Of a DNA stretch of 64,000 nucleotides, positions 43,812 to 52,078 are shown piece after piece. The notes under the pieces are model-generated. The model was not told where the DNA came from and did no database searches. It saw nothing but the letters and a program-made list of their open reading frames with translations. Position 1 is the stretch's first letter; every line of letters begins with the position of its first letter. The translations under genes and the position numbers were made by a program. The stretch comes from Prochloron sp965198675 (GTDB lineage: Bacteria > Cyanobacteriota > Cyanobacteriia > Cyanobacteriales > Prochloraceae): contig OZ240666.1 in NCBI GenBank assembly GCA_965198675.1, forward strand, positions 2,542,001-2,606,000. Direction: 5' to 3'.

Positions 43812-45281
43812 ATGCTAGAGCGAGAAGAGCAGAAAACGAATTCCAACCGACGGGGTTTATACCTAGGCATTGCTATTGGCATCGCCCTGACAGTAGGGGG
43901 AACCAAGCTCTTATCTTTAAGGTCAACGGAGAGTAAAACTACTGTTGCAGCCCCGGAAACCACCACCTCAGCTCCTGCTCAAAGTGTCACGGTGGCGGAA
44001 GTACAAGTATCTCCTCTCAGCCGCACGGAAAATGCTACGGGTACAGTTGCAGCTTTTGAGATGATTCCTGTATTATCTCCAGCAACAGGATTGCAAATTA
44101 AAGAAGTACTGATCAAGGAAGGTGCACTGGTTAGGGAGGGACAGCTTTTAGCTCGTTTGGACGATTCCGTCTTGCAAGCAAGGTTAGCCAGAGCAAGAGC
44201 AACTGTAGCTGAGTCTTCAGCTCGTCTGGCAGAATTAAAAGCAGGAACCCGTCGGGAGGAAATAGAACGGGCAAAAGCAAGGTTAGCTCAAGATAGAGCA
44301 CGGTTAGAGGAAGCTAAAGCTAGTATTCCCAGAAGAATAGACCAAGCAGAAGCGAGAGTTAAAGCGGCTCAAGCGCGATTGAATTTAGCCAAAAGTCGCA
44401 AAGATAGCAATGAAAAGTTAGTCCAAGAGGGTGCTATTTCCCAAGACCAATTTGACGCTGCACTTACGGAGTTACAGAGTGCTGAAGCGACTTTATTGGA
44501 AGCAGAATTAGCTTTAAGGGAGGCTAAAAATACTAAGAGACCGGAAATAGAACGGTTAACCGCTTCTGTCATAGAAGGGGAAAGGGAATTAGCCCAATTG
44601 CAAGCAGGACCAAGACGAGAAGAAATCGCTCGTGCCGCTGCTGAACTAGCTCAAGATGAAGCAGATGTGCAGTTAGCCATAGTAGAATTGCAAGATACCT
44701 TAGTAGTAGCTCCTCGCAGCGGTAAAGTTGCCACAAGAAATGCTAGGGTAGGCGCTATTACTTCCTCTTCAGAGCGATTGTTTGAAATTATCGAAGACGA
44801 TCGCTTAGAATTATTATTAAATATTCCCGAAACCCAATTAAGTCAAATTAGAAGAGGACAAAAGGTCAAAATTACTGCGGAGGCAATCCCTAACCTACAG
44901 TTAGAGGGGAAGGTACGGGAGATAATACCAATAGTTGAGGAACAGTCCCGTCAAGGAACAGTTAAGGTAGATTTGCCATCAGTACCATCCTTACGACCGG
45001 GGATGTTCTTACGAGGAGAAATCGTTACTTCCACAACCTCTGGTTTAACAGTACCTGCCAAGGCTATTCTCCCCCAAAGTGATGGTACCTCTATTGTTTA
45101 TGCCTTAAATGAGGATAAGGTAAGGAAGCAGAGGATTGAAATGGGAGCAATATTACCTGGGGACCGAGTGGAAATTAAAAATGGTCTGAAAGCAGGGGAC
45201 CGCGTCGTTGTCAAAGGTGCTCCCTATCTTAAAGATGGCGATCGCGTTGCAATTGTCGAATCAACATCATACATTAATTGA
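43812..45281 (+). CDS. Periplasmic adaptor (HlyD/AcrA family) of an RND pump
   Basis: 489 residues. One N-terminal membrane helix (about 15-33), a split lipoyl domain (PVLSPATGLQIKEVLIKEGALVREGQLLARLDD and VVAPRSGKVATRNARVG), a long alpha-hairpin coiled coil (about 110-280, with the repeated GxRREEIxRAxAxLAQDxA motif), then beta-barrel and membrane-proximal domains. Links the inner-membrane pump to an outer-membrane channel; no TolC gene lies here. Stop is 4 bp before the pump start. Confidence 0.93.
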   Translation: MLEREEQKTNSNRRGLYLGIAIGIALTVGGTKLLSLRSTESKTTVAAPETTTSAPAQSVTVAEVQVSPLSRTENATGTVAAFEMIPVLSPATGLQIKEVLIKEGALVREGQLLARLDDSVLQARLARARATVAESSARLAELKAGTRREEIERAKARLAQDRARLEEAKASIPRRIDQAEARVKAAQARLNLAKSRKDSNEKLVQEGAISQDQFDAALTELQSAEATLLEAELALREAKNTKRPEIERLTASVIEGERELAQLQAGPRREEIARAAAELAQDEADVQLAIVELQDTLVVAPRSGKVATRNARVGAITSSSERLFEIIEDDRLELLLNIPETQLSQIRRGQKVKITAEAIPNLQLEGKVREIIPIVEEQSRQGTVKVDLPSVPSLRPGMFLRGEIVTSTTSGLTVPAKAILPQSDGTSIVYALNEDKVRKQRIEMGAILPGDRVEIKNGLKAGDRVVVKGAPYLKDGDRVAIVESTSYIN

Positions 45282-45285
45282 AGTT

Positions 45286-48200
45286 ATGCCTTTCCATCTC
45301 AGTGAGTGGTCAATTAAAAAACCCGTACCTACCATTGTGGCCTTTCTGATTATGGCCATCGTCGGTGTGGTATCCTTTACTAATTTAGGTATTAATAGCG
45401 AACCTAACATCGATTTTCCTGCCGTTAATATTACCATCAGTCAGCAAGGTGCAGGACCGACGGAACTGGAGTCGGAGGTAACCAAGAAGGTAGAAGACGC
45501 CGTAGCCGGGTTAGGGAACATCGATCGCCTTACCTCCAATATTACGGACGAAACTTCTGTCACCACCATTGTGTTCGATTTGGGAACCGATAGCGATCGC
45601 GCTATCAATGACGTGCGCAATGCAGTAGACCAAATTCGCCAAGACTTACCCCAAGATATCAACGATCCCATCATCCAACGGTTAGACTTCGCCGGGGGAG
45701 CCATAATGACCTATGCTGTCTCTTCCCCCCAAAGGTCGGTGGAAGAGTTGAGTGATATAGTGGATCGCCGTATTAGTCGGGAATTGCTCAACGTACCGGG
45801 AGTAGCTCAAATCAATCGCTTGGGAGGAGTGGATCGGGAAATTAGGATCGAACTTGACTCCCATCGTCTCCAAGCATACGGCATTACCGCCACCCAAGTC
45901 AACGACCAAATTCGTAATTTGAATCTTAATCTAGCAGGAGGGCGATCGGAGTTAGGAGGTACGGAACAAAACATCCGCACCCTGGGGAGTGCCAAAACAG
46001 TTGCTGATTTGAGCAACTATCCTATTATTCTTCCCAATGGGAATTTTATCCCCCTTACCAGTCTAGGCCAAGTTGTGGATGGTTTTGGGGAACCCAGACA
46101 AGGAGCATGGTTAAATGGAGATCCAGTAGTAGCTTTTTCCGTTCTTCGGAGCACTGGTAGTACCCTGGTGACAGTAGAAGAAGGGGTACAAGAAGCAGTG
46201 AAGGGGTTGGGGAAAATCTTGCCTGAGGATATTCAGCTAGAACTGGTTTTTACCCGCGCCGATGAAATCCGGGGTTCCTATAGTTCCACTATCCAAGCTT
46301 TGACATTTGGTTGTCTTCTCACAGTGGTGACGGTGGGATTCTTTATCAGGGATTGGCGAGTAACACTAATTACTGCCCTAGCACTTCCCTTGTCTATCAT
46401 CCCTACCTTCATCGTGATGCAATATCTCGATTATACTCTCAACTACATGACTTTGCTGGCCTTAGCTTTGGCAGTGGGGAATTTGGTAGATGACGCCATT
46501 TGTATGATTGAGAACATTGATCAGCATTTGGAAATGGGGAAAACCCCTCTGCAAGCTGCTTTAGATGGATCCAGAGAAATAGGTTTAGCCGTAGTAGCTA
46601 CTACCGCCACCATTGTCGCCGTATTCCTCCCGGTAGCCTTTATGGGGGGTATTCCGGGTCAATATTTCCAACCCTTCGGGGTGACAGTATCGGTGTCCAC
46701 CATGTTTTCCACCCTGGTGGCTACTACTATGACTCCCATGCTCAGTGCTTACCTCCTGCAACCAAAACAAAAAGAAGCGCGCCAAGACGCAAAGGCGCAA
46801 AGGGATGGAATGCAGGGCTTTGCGGCTTTGCGTGGAGAAACTAAGAAGCAACACATCAGGAAAATCCACCCCTATCGTCGTTTACTCACTCTAGCCCTGC
46901 GTCACCGCATTAGCACCCTCTTATTGGCTGTTGCCTTCTTTATTGGCAGCTTACAATTAATACCCTATATTCCCAAAGGCTTATTTAACAACGGGGATAT
47001 TGCCTTGAGCTTCATGACGGTAGAATTGCCCCCTGGCTCCACTTTGGGAGAGACTGAGGAGGTGATGGGTGCAACTAATAGACTGTTGCAAGGAAATCCG
47101 GCGGTTAAAAGTGTCTTTGCATCAGCAGATAAAGTGAATGAAGGTACCATCTTTGTTAATTTAGTACCCAAAGGAGAACGGGAACTTCACCAGCGGGAGT
47201 TTGAAAAGTCTATGCGCCCCCAATTACGGCAAATTCCCGGGGCGCGGATTAGTTTTCTTAGTCAGGGTGCTGCAGGTGATGGCAAAGATTTATCCCTCAT
47301 TCTCAAAAGCGAAAATGCCCAATCTCTTTCCCAAACAGCAGCAGCTTTAGAACAGCAAATGCGGGAAGTTCGTGGTTTAGTAGAAGTGAGTTCCAGTCTC
47401 AGCTTAGTGAAACCGGAAATTGCTATTATTCCTAATGTAGAGCGGGCTGCTGATTTAGGGGTTTCCGTCACTGATATCGGACGTACCGCTGCTCTCGCTT
47501 TATTAGGGGGTAATTCCTCCAATTTAGCTAAATTCAATCTCCCGGATCGCCAAATTCCCATTCGTGTCCTCCTGGATCCAGAGCAGCGTAAAGATAGGTC
47601 AACCTTAGAAAATCTCCGGGTTCCCAGTAGGAATGGCACTTTAGTACCTTTAACTGCTGTTGCTGACATTCGTTTAACTAGCGGTCCCGCAGAAATTGAA
47701 CGTTTTAATCGCTATCGTCAGGTTTCTTTAGGAGCCAACTTACAAGATATCTCTTTAGGAGCTGGGTTTGCACAAGTAAAGGCTTTACCAGCCATGAATC
47801 CCCTCCCTCCTGATGTTTCCGAAGAACCGGAGGGAGATACCAAGATTATGCGGGACGTTTTCACTCGCTTCGGGCAGGCTTTAGGGTTAGCAATTCTCGC
47901 CATTTATGCTATTTTGGTGTTACTTTACAATAACTTCCTCTATCCCTTTGGCATTTTAGTAGCTTTACCTTTGTCCTTCGGGGGAGCATTAGCAGCGCTT
48001 TTGATAACTCAAAAAGAGTTGGGTTTATTTGCTCTCATTGGTATTGTTTTATTGATGGGGTTGGTAACTAAAAATGCCATTCTCCTAGTGGATTTTACCT
48101 TGGAAGGTAAGCGGCGGGGTAAATCTCAGTTTAAGGCTGTTGTCGAGGCAGGAGTGTCCCGCTTAAGACCAATTCTCATGACCTCTATATCCACCATTGC

Positions 48201-48456
48201 CGGGATGACGCCCATTGCCTTAGAATGGGGGGCTGATGGAGAAGTGCGCAGCCCCATGGCGATCGCTGTTATTGGTGGTTTTACTACTTCTACTCTCCTC
48301 ACCCTGGTGGTGGTACCAGTGTTATTTACCTATGTGGATAACTTCATGGGCTGGTTGGGTAAGTTGTTTGGTGGGAAACAGAAAACCGTACCCCAGGATA
48401 TTGTTGTTCCTAACGGGAAGGTGTTAAAACAGTTACCAGTGACCAGTGACCAGTAA
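45286..48456 (+). CDS. RND efflux transporter (AcrB/HAE-1 type) with an in-frame repeat insertion
   Basis: 1,056 residues from MPFHLSEWSIKKPVP at 45286; the longer frame overlaps the adaptor and lacks the family start. Twelve membrane helices in two halves, TM4 acids in GNLVDDAICMIENI, and C-terminal GLVTKNAILLVDF. Proton-driven export of an unknown substrate. At residues about 497-521 (46777-46850) the loop before TM7 reads EARQDAKAQRDGMQGFAAL, coded by the CGCAAAGGCGCAAAG-type dispersed repeat. The last residues (KQLPVTSDQ) come from heptamer repeats. Confidence 0.93.
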   Translation: MPFHLSEWSIKKPVPTIVAFLIMAIVGVVSFTNLGINSEPNIDFPAVNITISQQGAGPTELESEVTKKVEDAVAGLGNIDRLTSNITDETSVTTIVFDLGTDSDRAINDVRNAVDQIRQDLPQDINDPIIQRLDFAGGAIMTYAVSSPQRSVEELSDIVDRRISRELLNVPGVAQINRLGGVDREIRIELDSHRLQAYGITATQVNDQIRNLNLNLAGGRSELGGTEQNIRTLGSAKTVADLSNYPIILPNGNFIPLTSLGQVVDGFGEPRQGAWLNGDPVVAFSVLRSTGSTLVTVEEGVQEAVKGLGKILPEDIQLELVFTRADEIRGSYSSTIQALTFGCLLTVVTVGFFIRDWRVTLITALALPLSIIPTFIVMQYLDYTLNYMTLLALALAVGNLVDDAICMIENIDQHLEMGKTPLQAALDGSREIGLAVVATTATIVAVFLPVAFMGGIPGQYFQPFGVTVSVSTMFSTLVATTMTPMLSAYLLQPKQKEARQDAKAQRDGMQGFAALRGETKKQHIRKIHPYRRLLTLALRHRISTLLLAVAFFIGSLQLIPYIPKGLFNNGDIALSFMTVELPPGSTLGETEEVMGATNRLLQGNPAVKSVFASADKVNEGTIFVNLVPKGERELHQREFEKSMRPQLRQIPGARISFLSQGAAGDGKDLSLILKSENAQSLSQTAAALEQQMREVRGLVEVSSSLSLVKPEIAIIPNVERAADLGVSVTDIGRTAALALLGGNSSNLAKFNLPDRQIPIRVLLDPEQRKDRSTLENLRVPSRNGTLVPLTAVADIRLTSGPAEIERFNRYRQVSLGANLQDISLGAGFAQVKALPAMNPLPPDVSEEPEGDTKIMRDVFTRFGQALGLAILAIYAILVLLYNNFLYPFGILVALPLSFGGALAALLITQKELGLFALIGIVLLMGLVTKNAILLVDFTLEGKRRGKSQFKAVVEAGVSRLRPILMTSISTIAGMTPIALEWGADGEVRSPMAIAVIGGFTTSTLLTLVVVPVLFTYVDNFMGWLGKLFGGKQKTVPQDIVVPNGKVLKQLPVTSDQ

Positions 48457-48500
48457 CCAGTAGGGTGGGCATTGCCCACCAAGTTGAACTAATACAAAAA

Positions 48501-48599
48501 ATGGTACAATCACCTATTAAAACTCTCAGCTTAGAAGAATTTCTCAAACTTCCCGATGTCAAACCTGCAACTGCCCAATCCCCCGTTTCAGTTTTGTAG
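48501..48599 (+). pseudogene. Uma2 N-terminal fragment
   Basis: MVQSPIKTLSLEEFLKLPDV then KPATAQSPVSVL and stop: the first about 22 residues of an Uma2 protein (compare 43555), then repeat sequence. Followed directly by a GTGGGCATTGCCCAC palindrome. Confidence 0.7.
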
Positions 48600-48791
48600 T
48601 GGGCATTGCCCACCAAGCACCATTCAATCCATCGCCCTTAACCTCAATCAGTGACCTTGTATCATGACAGTTGGGCGTATGATGGGGGGTTGAACCCACC
48701 TGGGTCACTCTAGACACTAAACTGCCCAATCCCCCGTTTCAGTTTTGTAGGGTGTGTTGTATCATGGAAAACCAAAGAAATCAGAGTTGGC

Positions 48792-48875
48792 AAGTTGGCT
48801 TACCGTATAGAGTACTCGCCAGAGTCAGAAGCACATTTACAATACCTTACCATGATAGCAGAGTGGAGATTTTAG
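48792..48875 (+). pseudogene. RelE-like toxin fragment
   Basis: Reads KLAYRIEYSPESEAHLQYLT then MIAEWRF and a stop, the N-terminal part of a RelE-family toxin. Upstream MENQRNQ at 48763 resembles the start of the vapB relic at 52036. The remainder of 48600-48790 has no gene. Confidence 0.55.
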
Positions 48876-48884
48876 CAGTTATGC

Positions 48885-49022
48885 AGTGACCACGTACCCA
48901 CCCCCCAACCCCCCTCCTGGGAGCTTGGCTCGGGGGGTGGGTCCAACCCCGCATCAGACGCCTGCCTGACTGCCCCGGTTTGCCTGAGCAGGACTGGTAA
49001 CTGTCATGGTACGAGGTCACTG
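48885..49022 (-). repeat. Partial composite element with a nested GC-rich palindrome
   Basis: On the minus strand it begins ACAGTGACCTCGTACCATG, has the 30-nt-type palindrome (CCTGCTCAGGC ... GTCAGGCAG) and then the GC-rich palindrome copy 3 (48897-48942) instead of the GGTGGGGGCCTC units, ending GTACGTGGTCACTG. A shortened relative of 3741-4458. Confidence 0.65.
48897..48942. repeat. GC-rich 46-bp palindrome, copy 3
   Basis: ACCCACCCCCCAACCCCC ... GGGGGGTGGGT, centre CTGGGAGCTTGGCTC. Lies inside the partial composite repeat. Confidence 0.8.
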
Positions 49023-49046
49023 TATTGCTCATGGGTCGGATAGGAG

Positions 49047-49250
49047 TCATCCCACCGATACCTCCCGTAAAACCGCTCTTGATTTTAATTCAATGGGATC
49101 TGGTTCTAGATAAAGAGCGATCGCCTCACGAATGTTCTCTAAAGCTTCTTCTTCAGTTTCTCCTGCTGACACGCAACCAGGTAATTCTGGACACCAAACT
49201 GCCCAATCTCCTGTGGAGGAATCTGTTTCCAGTATAACACGCCATTTCAT
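49047..49250 (-). CDS. HicB-like antitoxin / type II TA protein
   Basis: 67 residues from MKWRVILETDSSTGDW at 49250; the longer frame to 49289 reads back into the preceding gene. HicB signature WAVWCPELPGCVSAGETEEEALENIREAI. No HicA toxin is seen next to it; the preceding gene on the strand is the restriction relic, ending 31 bp upstream. Complete but apparently orphan. Confidence 0.8.
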   Translation of the reverse strand: MKWRVILETDSSTGDWAVWCPELPGCVSAGETEEEALENIREAIALYLEPDPIELKSRAVLREVSVG

Positions 49251-49281
49251 CTTGTTTGCTCCAAGTACTGATGATAAAATT

Positions 49282-50559
49282 TTACTCAATAGGGAACCCT
49301 GGAATCAGTCTATCAATCTCTTTCATAAGTTCCCTGGTTTCCTGGAGAGCAACCACCACCTTTTGGTAAGGTAACATATCATCAAAGAATAAGGTACGTT
49401 TAGCTTTCTTGCGGTCTTTCAGCCATTTATCCAATACCTGATACCCCCCAATCTTAAATTCCCACACTTCCGGGGTTATTCCGTCAAAATAGCTGGTTTT
49501 GTTGATGTAAACCCGCTTTTCTTCGCCATTGTAGGTTATTTTGGTAACAGCATTATCCCCCTCACCTCTCACCCACCCCCTTTCCCCCTCCCGGGAGGGG
49601 GATTGAGGGGGTGGGTTGAGTTTCTTGGATTTCATTAGGTGCAGGTCCACCAATTCTTTCCCTTTTACTCCTAAATCTTTAAATAGCTGGTCATTCCTAG
49701 TTAGGGGTACCCGGGGAAAGTCTATTTTAAGAAATTCCGCGTACCGTTGGCGATAGGTGGGGCTATGAAAGATGGCGTAGATGTAGTAAAAGATGGCTTC
49801 TGGGGTGGGTATGTAGCCTAATTTGGTTTTAATCGCACTTAAGAAGTCTGAGGAAAGGTTGGGGGATTTTTCCACAAATAAGCTACCTTGTTGGTTTTGA
49901 TTGTTAGGATAGGTATAGAGGGGAAATAAATACCCTATCTCACGACTCCTGTTAGAAACGTAAGAACTTTCCGTAATGCTATTAGTAACTAGAATATGTC
50001 GCCAAGACTCACTGATGGTTTGACGACAAGTATAAAATCCCAAATTTTCTCCCTTCAACATATGTCCCATAACGCCAGAACGAGGCATACAAATAAAGCC
50101 TCGTGTTTTTCCGGTATAATAAGTAAATCTCACATCAAAGGGACGATATAAAATGGGAACCACCTTAGAATTGGCTATCCCACTGCTCTTTAAATCCTTT
50201 TGGGCTAACTCAACCTTCCAATCCCGTGCATCTTTCTCCAGATTATATTTTCTGCGAGCTTCTTCTACAGGAAGGGAAGCAAAGTCTTTAACCGTATCCA
50301 TGACATCACTCCTTGACCATTTTATAGTTAAACTATCCCTTGCTGTTACAATTCCTACGGAATTAATAGGCATGATATCTGTAATTTTCCAACCTGTCTC
50401 ATATTCTGGGAGAAACTCGGTATTTTGAGGAATAAACAGATAAAATGGCGCTTGGGGATTTAATTCTGTCCACTCAACGGTGGTTGTATCCTTCTCTAGA
50501 AGATAGCGAAACTTATCTTTCCGGGAACCCCAGAGATGAGCGTGGTAGATTTTAGTCAT
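49282..50559 (-). pseudogene. C-terminal (target-recognition) part of a split ISP/IIG-like restriction-methylation gene
   Basis: 425 codons from an ATG at 50559 (MTKIYHAHLWGSRKDKF), continuing the protein that starts at 53923. Contains VVPILYRPFDVRFTYYTG and the end LMKEIDRLIPGFPIE typical of helicase-less ISP-type enzymes. The stretch NPPPQSPSREGERGWVR is written by GC-rich palindrome copy 4, in frame. AAGGAAA lies 8 bases before the ATG, so it could be made as a separate polypeptide. Confidence 0.85.
49571..49616. repeat. GC-rich 46-bp palindrome, copy 4, in frame
   Basis: ACCCACCCCCTTTCCCCC ... GGGGGTGGGT. It keeps the restriction-gene frame open and adds about 16 proline/arginine-rich residues. 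Confidence 0.8.
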
Positions 50560-50562
50560 GGG

Positions 50563-51024
50563 TTAGGTTTCCTTTGTGGGTTTGTACCAAGTTTCCACAG
50601 ATAGAGCGCCCACGGTTTGGATGCGTTTGAAGTCACTATCCGCAGAAACAAGAATGAGATTGTGTTCCAGAGCAATTGAAGCAATCCATAGATCGTTATC
50701 ATCAAAACCAATATCTGTGATTTTGGTTCTTCGCCGTCGGCTTTTTTCTTTAGATCCAAATTGATTGATGAGTGCTGCTTTGAGTTGCCCATAAATCCCT
50801 GCTGTCGTGTCATTAACAAGATAAACCCGGAGATACGGTCGAAAATTATTCACATTTTCTAAATTCCGTTGCTTTTGTTCAGACTTTTCTGCCATAAACG
50901 TCAGTTCACCCTGAACAATTACACAAGTTGCCAAGTTCTCTGTACCGACGGCGGTGGCACGATTGTAGACTGTTAATTCTTTTTCGAGCAGATAACTACA
51001 ATGGTTCGTGTCGAGCAAATACAT
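50563..51024 (-). CDS. VapC-type PIN-domain toxin inserted in the restriction gene
   Basis: 153 residues. PIN acids: D5 in YLLDTNHCSYLLE, E40 in VIVQGELTFMAE, D in FDDNDLWIASIAL and D in ILVSADSDF. Endoribonuclease toxin neutralised by the upstream antitoxin, whose stop is 3 bp before this start. The toxin stop lies 3 bp before the ATG of the restriction-gene C-terminal part. Confidence 0.9.
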   Translation of the reverse strand: MYLLDTNHCSYLLEKELTVYNRATAVGTENLATCVIVQGELTFMAEKSEQKQRNLENVNNFRPYLRVYLVNDTTAGIYGQLKAALINQFGSKEKSRRRRTKITDIGFDDNDLWIASIALEHNLILVSADSDFKRIQTVGALSVETWYKPTKET

Positions 51025-51027
51025 AGT

Positions 51028-51294
51028 CTAAAACGGTTCATGCTTAGAGAAATTTACCTTGCTACGGCTATCATAAACCAATTGCAGACAGTCTTCAAAA
51101 TTGTCTCCAGCCCATCCTCCTTGGTAATCTACTAGGGATTTTCCAGAAGCTGGACGGTAGGGTAGGTCTGATTTTTCTGAAGAAGACGTTGATGTTAATT
51201 TTTGCATTAACTCTAAAACGCGCACCAAAATTTCATCCGGTGCTTGTTCAATTTCTTGCTGTAGTTGTTCGCGAACCGATGTTTTGGTTTCCAT
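51028..51294 (-). CDS. Antitoxin of the VapC-type toxin
   Basis: 88 residues: METKTSVREQLQQEIEQAPDE then ILVRVLELMQKL, a helical pattern common in cyanobacterial PIN-linked antitoxins, with a tail (GGWAGDNFEDCLQLVYDSR) that should wrap the toxin. TACGGAGGT lies upstream of the ATG. The upstream 90 bp is duplicated at 52035-52125. Confidence 0.8.
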   Translation of the reverse strand: METKTSVREQLQQEIEQAPDEILVRVLELMQKLTSTSSSEKSDLPYRPASGKSLVDYQGGWAGDNFEDCLQLVYDSRSKVNFSKHEPF

Positions 51295-51340
51295 AGATTT
51301 TTACCTCCGTAAAGTTGACAGACTGAGAATCTTGTATCAT

Positions 51341-51435
51341 GCTCTGGGATATTTTACCATGATAACCACGGCCACCCCCTGCTCTTGCGCAGCTTTGTAT
51401 TGCAAGCCCCTAGAAACCTCTCTTAGAAATGCACG
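51341..51435 (-). pseudogene. Fragment of a second copy of the restriction gene
   Basis: Reads ERFLGACNTKLRKSRG (compare ETFLGAYNAKLRKSRG at 52980-53030), then GVAVVIMVK (compare GVAVVIMIK near 52095). The two pieces are joined with about 300 codons missing. Short, but matched along about 95 bp. Confidence 0.75.
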
Positions 51436-51441
51436 TTAAAA

Positions 51442-51723
51442 CTATCTATCATAAATGTTACTTCGAAAATTAATATCGTATATAGCAATTTCGGAAGCAT
51501 CTCTACGAATCTGAAAAATGATCCGCAGTTTACCGACACGAATTCTGGAAAAGCCTTTTAAGTTCCCTTTTAACTTTTTAATATCCAGTTGTTCAGGGGG
51601 ATAAACCTGCTGGTTTTCTAGGCTTGTCTTGAGAATGCTAATTTTTTCTAGAACTGCATTGCGGTTCTCAGGATCTAGCTTATTAAGAAATTTATTGGCT
51701 GATTTATCAAGTTTTATCTTCAT
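51442..51723 (-). CDS. RelE/ParE-family toxin
   Basis: 93 residues: MKIKLDKSANKFLNKLDPEN, then LDIKKLKGNLKGFSRIRVGKLRIIF and AIYDINFRSNIYDR, the standard RelE core with its basic residues. Overlaps the antitoxin by 17 bases. Looks complete. Confidence 0.88.
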   Translation of the reverse strand: MKIKLDKSANKFLNKLDPENRNAVLEKISILKTSLENQQVYPPEQLDIKKLKGNLKGFSRIRVGKLRIIFQIRRDASEIAIYDINFRSNIYDR

Positions 51724-51931
51724 GGGAAAACCAATCGGTTACATCTGTAAAATCGTCATCTTTGAAATTTTCTGGTGAAAATTGTGCTTCGATCTCATCT
51801 TGCTCTTCATCATCGACATAAAGAACCAGCATTTCAAAGAACTTGAACCATTCTTCACGGATGACTTCCCGTACACTTTCTTTGATAATTGCTTTGAGTT
51901 CTTGAGTGTCCAGGGTTTTTGTTGGTTCCAT
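51707..51931 (-). CDS. Antitoxin of the RelE-type toxin
   Basis: 74 residues, acidic (MEPTKTLDTQELKAIIKESV then REVIREEWFKFFEMLVL, then YVDDEEQDEIEAQF). Same general type as the antitoxin at 5998. TGGAGGA is placed before the ATG. Confidence 0.75.
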   Translation of the reverse strand: MEPTKTLDTQELKAIIKESVREVIREEWFKFFEMLVLYVDDEEQDEIEAQFSPENFKDDDFTDVTDWFSHEDKT

Positions 51932-51982
51932 AAGTTTTCCTCCACTTTGTCTGAGTTATAATAACGCAAGTTGCCAAGTTCT

Positions 51983-52036
51983 CTATATCGATGCTACTTT
52001 AGATACTGGGTTGATAACGATTTCTTGGTTTTCCAT
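51983..52036 (-). pseudogene. Relic of a second vapB-like antitoxin
   Basis: MENQEIVINPVSKVASI then stop. Its upstream 90 bp (TTTACGGAGGGAACAATCT and beyond) is nearly the same as that of the intact antitoxin at 51294, so it is a truncated duplicate. Confidence 0.6.
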
Positions 52037-52078
52037 AGATTGTTCCCTCCGTAAACTTGACAGACTGAGAATATTTTA

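Noticed and set aside
45208..45285. Longer N-terminus for the RND pump
   Set aside because: It overlaps the adaptor and lacks family similarity; MPFHLSEWSIKKP at 45286 is the usual start.
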